From Achromobacter sp. RTa (GTDB lineage: Bacteria; Pseudomonadota; Gammaproteobacteria; Burkholderiales; Burkholderiaceae_B): 64,000 nucleotides of DNA. Positions 38,368-46,885 of this stretch are shown here, piece by piece. The DNA lies in contig NZ_JPYO01000033.1 in NCBI RefSeq assembly GCF_000757485.1, forward strand, positions 242 to 64,241. Reading direction: 5' to 3'. Position 1 is the first letter of the stretch, and each line of letters begins with the position of its first letter. The notes beneath the pieces were generated by a model, which was not told the DNA's origin, did no database searches, and saw only the letters and a list, made by a program, of their open reading frames with translations. The translations under genes were made by a program, and so were the position numbers.

Positions 38368-39741
38368 TCAGCCGGCGCTGGGGGACGGCGCTTCCGGCTC
38401 GCCTGCATCCTCGCCGGTTTCACCCAGCAGCAACCGCGCATCGGCCTCGGGCAGCGCCTCCACGTCCTTCAGGTTGCGCAGCATGGCGCGCGTGCGCACC
38501 TCGGTCTGGCCGATTTTGTTGCTGGCGGTGTCCAGCGTCTTCTTGACGCTGGCCAGCGCATCGCCGAACTTGCCGAATTCCGTCTTGACGGCGCGCAGCA
38601 CCTGCCAGACCTCGGACGAGCGCTGTTCGATCGCCAAGGTGCGAAAGCCCATCTGCAGGCTGTTCAGCAGCGCAGCGAGATTGCTCGGGCCCGCCACGTT
38701 GACGCGCAGGTCGTGCAGCTTGTCGAGCAGGCCGGGCCGGCGCAGCACTTCGGCGTACAGGCTTTCGGTGGGCAGGAACATGATGGCGAAATCGGTGGTG
38801 TGCGGCGGCGCTACGTATTTGGAGGCGATCGAACGCGCCTGCAATTCGACGGCTCGGCCCAGCGCGGCCCCGGCGTTCCTGACGCCTTCCGCATCCGCCG
38901 CCTCCTGGGCATCCATGAGGCGCTCGTATTCTTCCTTGGGGAATTTGGCGTCGATGGGCAGCCAGACCGGGCCGGCGCCGTCGCCGCGCCCTGGCAGGCG
39001 GATGGCGAACTCGACCACCGCCTCGCTGCCAGGCACGGGCTTGATGTTGCTGGCGTACTGATCCGGGGTCATGTTGTCTTCGATCAGCCGGGCCAGCTGC
39101 ACCTCGCCCCAGGTGCCGCGCGACTTGACGTTGGTCAGCACCCGCTTCAGGTCGCCCACGCCCGCGGCGAGAGCCTGCATTTCGCCCAGCCCCTTGTGCA
39201 CGGCCTCGAGACGGTCCGACACCAGCTTGAACGACTCGCCCAGGCGCTGCTCCAGCGTGGCGTGCAGCTTTTCATCCACGGTCCGCCGCATTTCATCGAG
39301 CTTGGCGCTGTTGTCGGTTTGCAACGATTGCAGGCGCTGATCCACGGTGGCGCGCACTTCCATCAAGCGCCGCTCATTGATCTGGATAAGGCCCTGCAGT
39401 TGCTCCGAGAAGCCCGAGGCGAAGCGCGCCAGCGATTCCGCCGACTCGACGCGGGCGGCCTGGGCGTCGCGGGACAGGCCGGCGCGCAGGTCCCCATGCG
39501 ATTGCGACAGCTCCGCCCGCAAGGCGCGCGTGGATTCCGCGAATTCGGTGCGCAGGCCGCGCTGCCCTTCCGCAATATCGGACCGCAGCGCGCGCTCGGT
39601 CCGTTCCAGGCTTTCCAGCAGCGCATCGAGCCGGGAGTCCGGCGCGGGGGGGCGCAGCCAGGCCAGCAAGGCCGCCAGAAATGCCAGCACCGCGCCGCCT
39701 GCGGCGATCCAAAGCAGATGAATGTCGTTCAAAAGATGCAT
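38368..39741 (-). CDS. rmuC: DNA recombination protein RmuC
   Basis: 457-residue RmuC-family protein. One N-terminal membrane helix is followed by a long coiled coil (about residues 40-200) and the conserved nuclease-like domain with RGTWGEVQL, PIDAKFP and MFLPTESLYAEVL. RmuC limits inversions between short inverted repeats in E. coli, relevant in a genome so rich in such repeats. Start 39741 (MHLLNDI); a TTG two codons upstream is possible. Confidence 0.92.
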   Translation of the reverse strand: MHLLNDIHLLWIAAGGAVLAFLAALLAWLRPPAPDSRLDALLESLERTERALRSDIAEGQRGLRTEFAESTRALRAELSQSHGDLRAGLSRDAQAARVESAESLARFASGFSEQLQGLIQINERRLMEVRATVDQRLQSLQTDNSAKLDEMRRTVDEKLHATLEQRLGESFKLVSDRLEAVHKGLGEMQALAAGVGDLKRVLTNVKSRGTWGEVQLARLIEDNMTPDQYASNIKPVPGSEAVVEFAIRLPGRGDGAGPVWLPIDAKFPKEEYERLMDAQEAADAEGVRNAGAALGRAVELQARSIASKYVAPPHTTDFAIMFLPTESLYAEVLRRPGLLDKLHDLRVNVAGPSNLAALLNSLQMGFRTLAIEQRSSEVWQVLRAVKTEFGKFGDALASVKKTLDTASNKIGQTEVRTRAMLRNLKDVEALPEADARLLLGETGEDAGEPEAPSPSAG

Positions 39742-39845
39742 CTCCAAAGCCAGGATTGTAGGACCCGGACCACGTCTGCTGCGTCCCCCCGCCTGGAGCC
39801 TGCATTATCGGACTAGTTACCTGGAACAAAGGATTAAACTCTGAT

Positions 39846-40568
39846 ATGTCCAACCAGGTTCCGCCGCCCTTGAATCCCGCAGACTCCTTCCCCTGCATCC
39901 CCGCTGCATCATTCCAGGCCGTTTTCGGCCCATTGAACCTTGATGCCGAGGCGCCGCTCGCCATCGGCGGCGACCGGCACATTTTCCAGCATCCCCACAT
40001 GCCGTCCCTGCTCGTCAAGGTCATGGACATGCAGGCTCGCGCCGTCTACCTGGAAGCGCGCCCCTTCAAGCGCTGGTACAAGCAGTACCAGCGCGAGAGC
40101 GCGTACCGGGTCTATCTGAACGAAATCTCCGAGTACGTCACCACTACTACCCGGCCTTCCGGCGTATGGCAGGTGCCCATGGCGCGCATCCTGGGCCTGG
40201 CGCAAACCACGCTGGGCCTGGGGCTGGTGGTCGAGAAGATCTGCGACGAGGCGGGCAATATCGCCCCCACCGTCGCCGACCTGGCGCGGCAGGGCAAGTT
40301 CGACGCGGCGCTGAGCGAACAGCTCGACGAGTTCTTCGATGACCTGGCCGATGCGCATGTCGTCCTGCACGACATTTCCGCCAGCAATGTCGCCTGCGGG
40401 CTCAATGCCGACGGCAAGCAGGGCCTGTACCTGATCGACGGCTTCGGAGTGCTGCCGCTCATTCCGCTGTATGCCTGGAGCAAGCGCCTGAATCGCCGGC
40501 GCATCCTGCGCAAGTACGCCCGGATGCGCGCGTCGCTTGCCCAGCGCTTCGCCCTGCCGGCCGCCTAG
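39846..40568 (+). CDS. YrbL-like kinase-fold protein
   Basis: 240-residue protein of the PhoP-regulatory-network YrbL family (PF10707). In enterobacteria yrbL is Mg2+/PhoP-controlled with unknown biochemical role. Protein-kinase-like features are visible: VVLHDISASNV (HD...N catalytic loop) and YLIDGFG (DFG-like). It overlaps the convergent glycosylase gene by 4 bp and is divergent from rmuC. Confidence 0.83.
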   Translation: MSNQVPPPLNPADSFPCIPAASFQAVFGPLNLDAEAPLAIGGDRHIFQHPHMPSLLVKVMDMQARAVYLEARPFKRWYKQYQRESAYRVYLNEISEYVTTTTRPSGVWQVPMARILGLAQTTLGLGLVVEKICDEAGNIAPTVADLARQGKFDAALSEQLDEFFDDLADAHVVLHDISASNVACGLNADGKQGLYLIDGFGVLPLIPLYAWSKRLNRRRILRKYARMRASLAQRFALPAA

Positions 40569-41278
40569 GGCGCTTCGGGCAGCACGATGCCCTGCCGGTC
40601 CACCCATACGTAGTCATGCCCCGCCCGCTGCCCGCGCCGCAGCGGATTGCGCGTGCAGAAGGCGGCGTAGGACGGGTCCACGAAACGATAGCTGAGGTGT
40701 TCGTCGCGGCCCAGGGGAATGCCGAGGCGCGTGGTGCAAATCAGCGCGGCGGGGGCTTGCCCCACATCTTCCACATAGAGGGCGCGGGGGTCGAAGCGGC
40801 GCGCGTCCCAGTCCGGCACCTTCAGCCCGAGCGCCCGGCACAGCAGGGTCTGGCCCGCGCACAGGCCGGCGGGCGGCCTGGGGCGCCCTTGCGCGTCGGG
40901 ATTCAGTTCCTGCATGCGGGCCAGCGATTTCGGTCCGGACAGCGCATCCGTCCAGGGATAGCCGGATTTGATCAGCACGGCGTTGCCGGGGCCGGCCGCG
41001 CTGAAGTTCAGCGAATCCCCGCCGCGGGCGTAGTACATGTAGACGGTGCCGCCATCCATGAACAGCGCGCGGCGCTTGTGGGTATACCCGAGCGAGGCGT
41101 GGCTGCCCTTCTCTTCCAGGTAATAGGCTTCGGTCTCGATGATGCGGGCCGACAGCCACAGGCGGCCGACGCGATGCCGGATGACCTTGCCCAGCAGTTC
41201 GCGCGCCAGCTGGGCCGCGTCGCGGTCGAAGAACGCGTCGGGCAGCGGCTGGCCCGCCGCGCCTGGGCCGGCCGCCAC
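40565..41278 (-). CDS. DNA-3-methyladenine glycosylase (AAG/MPG type)
   Basis: About 237-residue alkyladenine DNA glycosylase of the MPG fold. It shows ARELLGKVIRH, the catalytic-Glu region RIIETEAY, the DNA-intercalating-loop region SLGYTHKRRALFM, and YMYYARGGDSLNFS. It excises alkylated bases as the first step of base-excision repair. The start is unclear: GTG 41278 begins one base after the stop of the upstream gene, and a TTG at 41320 would add 14 residues; no ATG is available. Confidence 0.9.
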   Translation of the reverse strand: MAAGPGAAGQPLPDAFFDRDAAQLARELLGKVIRHRVGRLWLSARIIETEAYYLEEKGSHASLGYTHKRRALFMDGGTVYMYYARGGDSLNFSAAGPGNAVLIKSGYPWTDALSGPKSLARMQELNPDAQGRPRPPAGLCAGQTLLCRALGLKVPDWDARRFDPRALYVEDVGQAPAALICTTRLGIPLGRDEHLSYRFVDPSYAAFCTRNPLRRGQRAGHDYVWVDRQGIVLPEAP

Positions 41279-41279
41279 C

Positions 41280-41636
41280 TCAGGCGAAGCGCTCGCCGTA
41301 GCGTTTTTCGCTGAAGCCAACGCTCACCTGGCCATCGGGCGTCACCGTGACCGGACGGCGCACCAGCGCCGGGTACTCGGCGATCAGCTGGCTCCATTGG
41401 GCATCGGTCTGCGCGGACTTGCGCTCTTCGGGCAAGTTGCGCCAGGTCATGGAGGTACGGTTGGCCAGCTTTTCCCAGCCGCCGACCTTTTCCGCCCAGG
41501 ACTTCAGGGTGGCGGCGGGCACGGGATTGTCGCGGTAGTCCACGAATGCGTGGTCGACGCCATGGGCGGTCAGCCAGTCGCGCGCCTTGACGCAGGTGCT
41601 GCACTTGGTCAGGCCATACAGGGTGGTTTGCTTCAT
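41280..41636 (-). CDS. ArsC/Spx-family thioredoxin-fold protein (YffB-like)
   Basis: 118-residue ArsC/Spx-family protein with a CSTC redox motif near the N terminus (KCSTCVKA) and RRPVTV near the C terminus. YffB relatives are probably glutathione- or thiol-dependent reductases; a true arsenate reductase role is not supported by context. It overlaps the last bases of the potI gene by 4 bp and is closely followed by the DNA glycosylase, so these two genes ride on the pot operon. Confidence 0.85.
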   Translation of the reverse strand: MKQTTLYGLTKCSTCVKARDWLTAHGVDHAFVDYRDNPVPAATLKSWAEKVGGWEKLANRTSMTWRNLPEERKSAQTDAQWSQLIAEYPALVRRPVTVTPDGQVSVGFSEKRYGERFA

Positions 41637-42442
41637 TTGGGTTCGGACTCCTTGCGCCATTGCATGCGGTTGGCCAGGATCACGCACGTGCCCACCGCCA
41701 GGATGAACAGGGTGGCCAGCGCGTTGATCTCGGGTTTCAGGCCCAGGCGCACCCGCGAGAAAACCTCCATCGGCAGCGTGCTGGAGCTGGGGCCCGACAG
41801 GAACGAGGCCAGCACGACGTCGTCCAGCGACAGCGTGAAGGACAGCAGCCAGGCCGATGCCAGCGCCGGAGCGATGAGAGGCAGCGTAATCTTGAAGAAC
41901 ACGGTGATGGGCGTGGCGCCCAGGTCCAGGGCGGCCTCTTCCAGCGAGCGGTCCAGGTCGCGGATGCGCGTCTGGATGATGACCGCGACGAAGGCCATGC
42001 AGAGGGTCACGTGGCCCACCCAGATGGTGAAAATGCCGTTCTCGGCGGGCCAGCCCAGGCTGCCGCGCAATTCCACGAACATCAGCAAAAGGGAAATGCC
42101 CAGCACCACTTCCGGGATGACCAGGGGCGCGCTGAGCATGCCCACGTAGAGCGCGAAGCCGCGGAAGCGGCCCATGCGCCCCAGCACGTAGCCCGCCCAG
42201 GTGCCGATGATGACCGCGGCCGTGGCGGTCATGGCCGCGATGCGGAACGACAGCCAGGCCGCGCGCAGCAGCGCATCGTCGTTGAAGAGCGAGTGGTACC
42301 AGCGGAACGACAGCCCGGTCCAGGACGTGACGGTGGGCGATTCGTTGAACGAGAACACCATCAGGCTGATGATGGGCACGTACAGGAAAAAGTACCCCAG
42401 CCCCAGCACGATGCCGCGCAAAGTCTTGTTGGGCCCGTTCAT
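41633..42442 (-). CDS. potI: Polyamine ABC transporter permease PotI-like
   Basis: 269-residue inner-membrane permease of the putrescine/spermidine importer, with six helices and the EAA loop EEAALDLGATPITVFFKITLP that docks onto the ATPase. Overlaps both neighbours by 4 bp. It ends a potF-potG-potH-potI run. Confidence 0.9.
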   Translation of the reverse strand: MNGPNKTLRGIVLGLGYFFLYVPIISLMVFSFNESPTVTSWTGLSFRWYHSLFNDDALLRAAWLSFRIAAMTATAAVIIGTWAGYVLGRMGRFRGFALYVGMLSAPLVIPEVVLGISLLLMFVELRGSLGWPAENGIFTIWVGHVTLCMAFVAVIIQTRIRDLDRSLEEAALDLGATPITVFFKITLPLIAPALASAWLLSFTLSLDDVVLASFLSGPSSSTLPMEVFSRVRLGLKPEINALATLFILAVGTCVILANRMQWRKESEPK

Positions 42443-43359
42443 TTGCGGCCTCCGCCGGACTGTTCCTGCTGCTTGACCTGGTTGTACTGGAAGTACACCA
42501 GCGGCACGAGCAACAGCAGCACCATCACGCAGGTCACCGCCGAGGCCATGGGCCAGTCGGCGTTGTTGAAGAACTCGTTCCACATGACGCGGCCCATCAT
42601 GAGCGTGTTGGCGCCGCCCAGCATTTCCGGAATCACGTATTCGCCGACCGCCGGGATGAACACCAGCATGGAACCCGCGATCACGCCCTGGCGCGACAGC
42701 GGCACGGTGATCTGCCAAAAAGCCTGCCAGGGCTTGGCGCCCAGGTCGTACGCGGCTTCCAGCAGGCGCAGGTCCATCTTCACCAGCGTGGCGTACAGGG
42801 GCAGGATGAAGAACGGCAGGTAGGCATAGACCATGCCGATATAGACGGCGACGTCGGTGCGGTAGATTTCCAGCGGGCTGGAAATGATGCCCAGGCCCTG
42901 CAGCAGGTTGTTGAGCAGGCCGTCGTTGCGCAGGATGCCCACCCACGCATACACGCGCAGCAGCAGCGAAGTCCAGAACGGCAGGATCACGCCCAGCAGC
43001 AGCAGGTTGCGCACCGAGGGCGACGAACGCGCGATGTAGTAGGCGATGGGATAGCCGATCAGCACGCAGCACAGCGTGGTGATGGCGGCGATCTTCACCG
43101 AGTTCAGGTAGGTGGCGAAGTACAGGCTGTCGGTGAACAGCAGGATGTAGCCGCGCAGGTGCAGGCTGAATTGCACCGCCTCGTCCTTGAATTCCGCCAG
43201 CGAGGTATACGGCGGAATGCCGAACTTGAGCTCGGCGAAGCTGATCTTGAAGACCAGCAGGAACGGCACCAGCAGGAACAGCACCAGCCAGGCATACGGC
43301 GGGACCACCGCCAGCGTCCGGCCCGACGGCAGCCAGTCACGGGGCGAAATGCGGATCAT
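42439..43359 (-). CDS. potH: Polyamine ABC transporter permease PotH-like
   Basis: 306-residue permease partner of PotI. It has six helices and the EAA motif EAAYDLGAKPWQAFWQITVP. The 4-bp overlaps with potG and potI fix both ends and imply translational coupling. Confidence 0.9.
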   Translation of the reverse strand: MIRISPRDWLPSGRTLAVVPPYAWLVLFLLVPFLLVFKISFAELKFGIPPYTSLAEFKDEAVQFSLHLRGYILLFTDSLYFATYLNSVKIAAITTLCCVLIGYPIAYYIARSSPSVRNLLLLGVILPFWTSLLLRVYAWVGILRNDGLLNNLLQGLGIISSPLEIYRTDVAVYIGMVYAYLPFFILPLYATLVKMDLRLLEAAYDLGAKPWQAFWQITVPLSRQGVIAGSMLVFIPAVGEYVIPEMLGGANTLMMGRVMWNEFFNNADWPMASAVTCVMVLLLLVPLVYFQYNQVKQQEQSGGGRK

Positions 43360-44483
43360 GACGCCAGCACCGTCGCGCTGTCGGCATCCCAGCTGACGAA
43401 GATTTCTTCATCGATGCCGGGCGCGTCCATCTGGATGAGCAGTTGGCTGGGCACGCTGGCCTCCACGGTCTTGCCCGAATCGAGACGGATCTGGTAGAGC
43501 GCGTAGCTGCCCATCCACGCCATGTGGCTGACCATGCCGTGCGCCCAGTTGTATTCGCCTTCGGGCTGTTCGCGCGAGACGACCAGCCGCTCGGGCCGGA
43601 TGGAGACGTGCACCTCCATGCCCAGCGGTTCGCTCACGCCGTGGTTGACGAAGAGCGGACGGGTCAGTTCGTCGCATTCGATGGCGACGTGGTCGGGTTC
43701 ATCGACCACGATGGTGCCGGTGAACATATTGGTCGACCCGATGAAGCTGGCGACGAAACGGGAATTCGGGAAGGCATAAACGTCCTGCGGCGAGCCGCAT
43801 TGGACGATCTGCCCTTCCGTCATGACGGCCAACCGGTGCGCCATGGTCATGGCCTCTTCCTGGTCGTGCGTGACCATGATGCAGGTCACGCCGACCTGCT
43901 CCAGGATCTTCACCAGCTCGATCTGCGTTTTCTGGCGGATCTGCTTGTCCAGCGCGGACATGGGCTCGTCCAGCAGCAGCAGCTTGGGACGCTTGACCAG
44001 GCTGCGCGCCAGGGCGACGCGCTGCTGCTGGCCGCCCGACAGCTGGCTCGGCTTGCGGCGCGAATAACCGGCCATCTGGACCAGGTCCAGCGCCTCGAAC
44101 ACGCGGTCATGGATTTCGGCGCGGTCCACGCCTTCCTGCTTCAGGCCGAAAGCCACGTTGGCCTCGACCGTCATGTGCGGAAACAGCGCATAGGACTGGA
44201 ACATCATGTTCACGGGCCGCCGGTACGGCGGCACGTGGGTGATGTCCTCGCCGTCCAGCAGGATCTGACCCGAGGTGGCCTCTTCGAACCCCGCCAGCAT
44301 GCGCAGCAGCGTGGACTTGCCGCTGCCCGAGCTGCCCAGCAGGGCGAAGATCTCGTTGCGCTTGACCGACAGATTGACGGAACGGACGGCGACCACATCG
44401 CCGAAGATCTTTACGACATCGGAGATCCGGACGAACTCGTCCGGATCCGTCGAATGCTGCGCCGAGTAACGGCTTTCGCTCAT
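43356..44483 (-). CDS. potG: Polyamine ABC transporter ATPase PotG-like
   Basis: 375-residue ATP-binding subunit. Walker A GSSGSGKST, Q-loop MMFQSYALFPHMTV, signature LSGGQQQR, Walker B LLLLDEPMSALD and switch His MVTHDQEE are all present, with a C-terminal TOBE domain (about residues 280-370). Start MSESRYS at 44483, five bases after the potF stop. Confidence 0.92.
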   Translation of the reverse strand: MSESRYSAQHSTDPDEFVRISDVVKIFGDVVAVRSVNLSVKRNEIFALLGSSGSGKSTLLRMLAGFEEATSGQILLDGEDITHVPPYRRPVNMMFQSYALFPHMTVEANVAFGLKQEGVDRAEIHDRVFEALDLVQMAGYSRRKPSQLSGGQQQRVALARSLVKRPKLLLLDEPMSALDKQIRQKTQIELVKILEQVGVTCIMVTHDQEEAMTMAHRLAVMTEGQIVQCGSPQDVYAFPNSRFVASFIGSTNMFTGTIVVDEPDHVAIECDELTRPLFVNHGVSEPLGMEVHVSIRPERLVVSREQPEGEYNWAHGMVSHMAWMGSYALYQIRLDSGKTVEASVPSQLLIQMDAPGIDEEIFVSWDADSATVLAS

Positions 44484-44488
44484 GATGA

Positions 44489-45592
44489 CTATCTTCCAGA
44501 CTTCAGCTCGGACCACATCCGGTTTTGCAGGCGTTGGATGTTCAAGGGCAGCGCCTTGATCACGTACAAGGTCTTGGAGACCTCCGCCGGCGGGTAGATC
44601 ATGGGGTTCTCGGCGACGTCCTTCACCACGTACTGCCGCGCCTCTTTATTGGCGTTCGGGTAAAACATGGTGTTGGTGATGGCCGCGTGCACCTTCGGCG
44701 TTTCAATGTAGTTGATGAAGGCCAGCGCTTCCTCGGGATGCGGGGCGTCCTTGGGAATGACCATCAGGTCGAACCACGCAGGCGCGCCGCCCTTCGGAAT
44801 GAAGTAGTTCACTTCGTAGGACTTCTTGGCTTCCTGGGCGCGCTTGCGGGCGATCATCACATCGCCCGAGAAGCCGTAGACCATGCACAGGTCGCCCACG
44901 GCCAGCTCGTCGATATAGCCCGACGAACTGAACTGGCGGATGTACGGACGGATCTTCATCAGCACTTCCAGCGCGGCCTTGTAGTCGTCCGCGTTGGTGC
45001 TGTTGGGGTCCTTGCCCAGGTACTTCAGCACGGCGGGAAATACCTGCGCGGCCTCGTCCAGCATGGAGATGCCGCATTCCTTCAGCTTGGCGGCGTTCTC
45101 GGGCTTGAAGATCATGTCCCAGCTCGCGAGGTCGACGCCGTCGCCCATGATCTGCTTGACCTTGGTGACGTTGTAGCCCAGGCCGTTGGTGCCGTAGCCC
45201 CACGGGATGGCGTATTCGTTGCCCGGGTCGACGGAAGCGACCAGCGCCATGATTTCCGGATCCAGGTATTTCCAGTTCGGGATCTTGGACTTGTCCAGCT
45301 TCTGGAACAGGCCGGCCTCGATCTGGCGCGAGGCGTAATGCGTGGACGGGACAACGACGTCATAACCCGACTTGCCGGCCAGCAGCTTGGCCTGCAGGGT
45401 GTCGTTGCTGTCGTAGACGTCATAGCGGACCTTGATGCCGGTTTCCTTTTCAAAACCGGGAATCGTGTCCGGAGCCGTGTATTCGGCCCAGTTGTAGACG
45501 TTGACGACCTTGTTCTGCGCGACCGCCGCCGATGTCGCCGCCGCGGCCAACATCGCCCCAAGCGCCCAGCGCATACCCGCCCGTAGTTTCAT
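44489..45592 (-). CDS. potF: Putrescine/spermidine-binding protein PotF-like
   Basis: 367-residue periplasmic binding protein of the polyamine importer. A cleaved signal peptide ends near residue 25 (SAAVAQ). The mature protein opens VVNVYNWAEY, the hallmark of PotD/PotF. It is the first gene of the four-gene transporter operon. The binding preference (putrescine versus spermidine) cannot be read off reliably. Confidence 0.92.
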   Translation of the reverse strand: MKLRAGMRWALGAMLAAAATSAAVAQNKVVNVYNWAEYTAPDTIPGFEKETGIKVRYDVYDSNDTLQAKLLAGKSGYDVVVPSTHYASRQIEAGLFQKLDKSKIPNWKYLDPEIMALVASVDPGNEYAIPWGYGTNGLGYNVTKVKQIMGDGVDLASWDMIFKPENAAKLKECGISMLDEAAQVFPAVLKYLGKDPNSTNADDYKAALEVLMKIRPYIRQFSSSGYIDELAVGDLCMVYGFSGDVMIARKRAQEAKKSYEVNYFIPKGGAPAWFDLMVIPKDAPHPEEALAFINYIETPKVHAAITNTMFYPNANKEARQYVVKDVAENPMIYPPAEVSKTLYVIKALPLNIQRLQNRMWSELKSGR

Positions 45593-45735
45593 TACCAGCC
45601 CCCTTGCGTTATGCCGTATGTGACAGGAGTACCAAAAGGCGAAATGATAAAGCTTTTTAGCGATGGTCTGCCCAACTTTGCCGGGTAGTTGGCGTGGATA
45701 CGGCCCAGTGGCGCCGCCCAGGGGCCCTGTGGCCG

Positions 45736-46473
45736 TCAGGGCTGGATCCCGATGCCCCAGGCCGTCCAGTAGCTGTCGCGCAGGCGCAGCCAGAAACGTT
45801 CGCCGTCCTCTCCCGCCACCTTGCGCAGGGAACGGCGCAGACGGTCCAGGTTGCCTTGGCGCTGCCGTTCGGACAAGACGCCTTGCGTGCCGCGGTCGAA
45901 GTCGATCAGCCAGATCCGGCCGTCGCCCCCGACCAGGATGTTGAACGCGTTGAGGTCAGCGTGCCACACACCCGCCCTATGCATGCGGACGATGGCCTCG
46001 GCCACCGCCTGCCAGAGCGGTTCCCCCAGCGCCTGGGCCAGGGGGCGCACGCCGGGGATGCGCTCGACCACGATGGCGGCGCGGTAGGCCAGCCCCTGCC
46101 GCCAATAGGCGGCGGCCAGCGGCGCGGGCACGGCCAGGCCCTGGGCGCGCATGGAGGCCAGCAGGCGGTATTCGCGGAAGCTGCGGGTGCGGTCTTCGCC
46201 GTTCCAGAGATAGGCGTCGCGGCTGACGCGGGCGATCATCCCGCCGCGGCGGTAGCGCCGCAACACGCCCTGCCATCCCGGCCCCTGGACGAACCAGGCC
46301 GCCTGGCGCCCGCCGGCGTCCACCGGGCGGGCTCCGTCGCCGTAGTGGCCCGGGTTGAACAGTTCCGGCCCGGCCTCGGGCAGCCGCGAGGCGTCGCTCA
46401 GCATGGCCCCGGCCAGCGGGCCGGGCCATGCCTGGCGCCGCGCGCCCGAACGCAGGTCGTCCTCAGCCTTCAC
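45736..46473 (-). CDS. kdkA: 3-deoxy-D-manno-octulosonic acid kinase
   Basis: 245-residue Kdo kinase, which phosphorylates the Kdo of the LPS inner core; Bordetella-type LPS has a single phosphorylated Kdo. The kinase-like core shows RRYRRGGMIARVSRDAYLW, HADLNAFNIL (catalytic loop) and IDFDRG (metal site). The start is a GTG at 46473, overlapping the upstream hemoglobin gene by 11 bp; an internal ATG at 46404 is less likely because conserved sequence starts just before it. Confidence 0.88.
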   Translation of the reverse strand: MKAEDDLRSGARRQAWPGPLAGAMLSDASRLPEAGPELFNPGHYGDGARPVDAGGRQAAWFVQGPGWQGVLRRYRRGGMIARVSRDAYLWNGEDRTRSFREYRLLASMRAQGLAVPAPLAAAYWRQGLAYRAAIVVERIPGVRPLAQALGEPLWQAVAEAIVRMHRAGVWHADLNAFNILVGGDGRIWLIDFDRGTQGVLSERQRQGNLDRLRRSLRKVAGEDGERFWLRLRDSYWTAWGIGIQP

Positions 46474-46885
46474 GGTTGCGCATCCAGTCGGCCACGCCGT
46501 AGAACGACTCCAGCAGCCGGTCCACCAGCGCCGGTTCGATCTCCTCGTCTTCCATGGCGCGCCCGATGCAGGCCACCCACTGGTCGCGCTCGATTTCGCC
46601 GATCGAGAACGGCAGGTGCCTTGCGCGCAGCCGCGGATGGCCGAAGCGTTCTATATAGTGGTCCGGGCCGCCGAAATAGCCGCACAGGAACCAGAACAGT
46701 TTGTCGCGCGCAGAGTCCAGGCTGGGGCCATGGGCCGCACGCAGCTCCTTCAGGTCGGGCTCCGTGTCCATCAGGTCATAGAAGCGGTCGACGAGGGCGC
46801 GCACGCCGGGCTCGCCGCCGAGCAGATCGAAAATGCTGTGGGAGTTTTCCACGGGTTCGGTAATGGAATGGACGCGGGACGTCAT
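46463..46885 (-). CDS. Group II truncated hemoglobin
   Basis: 140-residue 2/2 hemoglobin. It shows FDLLGGEPGVRALVDRFYDLM, the FLCGYFGGPDHYIERFGHPRLRARHLPF region with the proximal His and the group II (trHbO) pattern, and a conserved Trp near position 107 (QWVACIGRAM). It binds O2/NO and likely serves in NO or redox handling. ATG 46885 shares one base with the stop of the upstream permease gene. Confidence 0.9.
   Translation of the reverse strand: MTSRVHSITEPVENSHSIFDLLGGEPGVRALVDRFYDLMDTEPDLKELRAAHGPSLDSARDKLFWFLCGYFGGPDHYIERFGHPRLRARHLPFSIGEIERDQWVACIGRAMEDEEIEPALVDRLLESFYGVADWMRNREG

Noticed and set aside
42430-42450. Possible frameshift between the two pot permease genes
   Set aside because: Stop of potH and start of potI overlap as ATGA; both proteins are full length.
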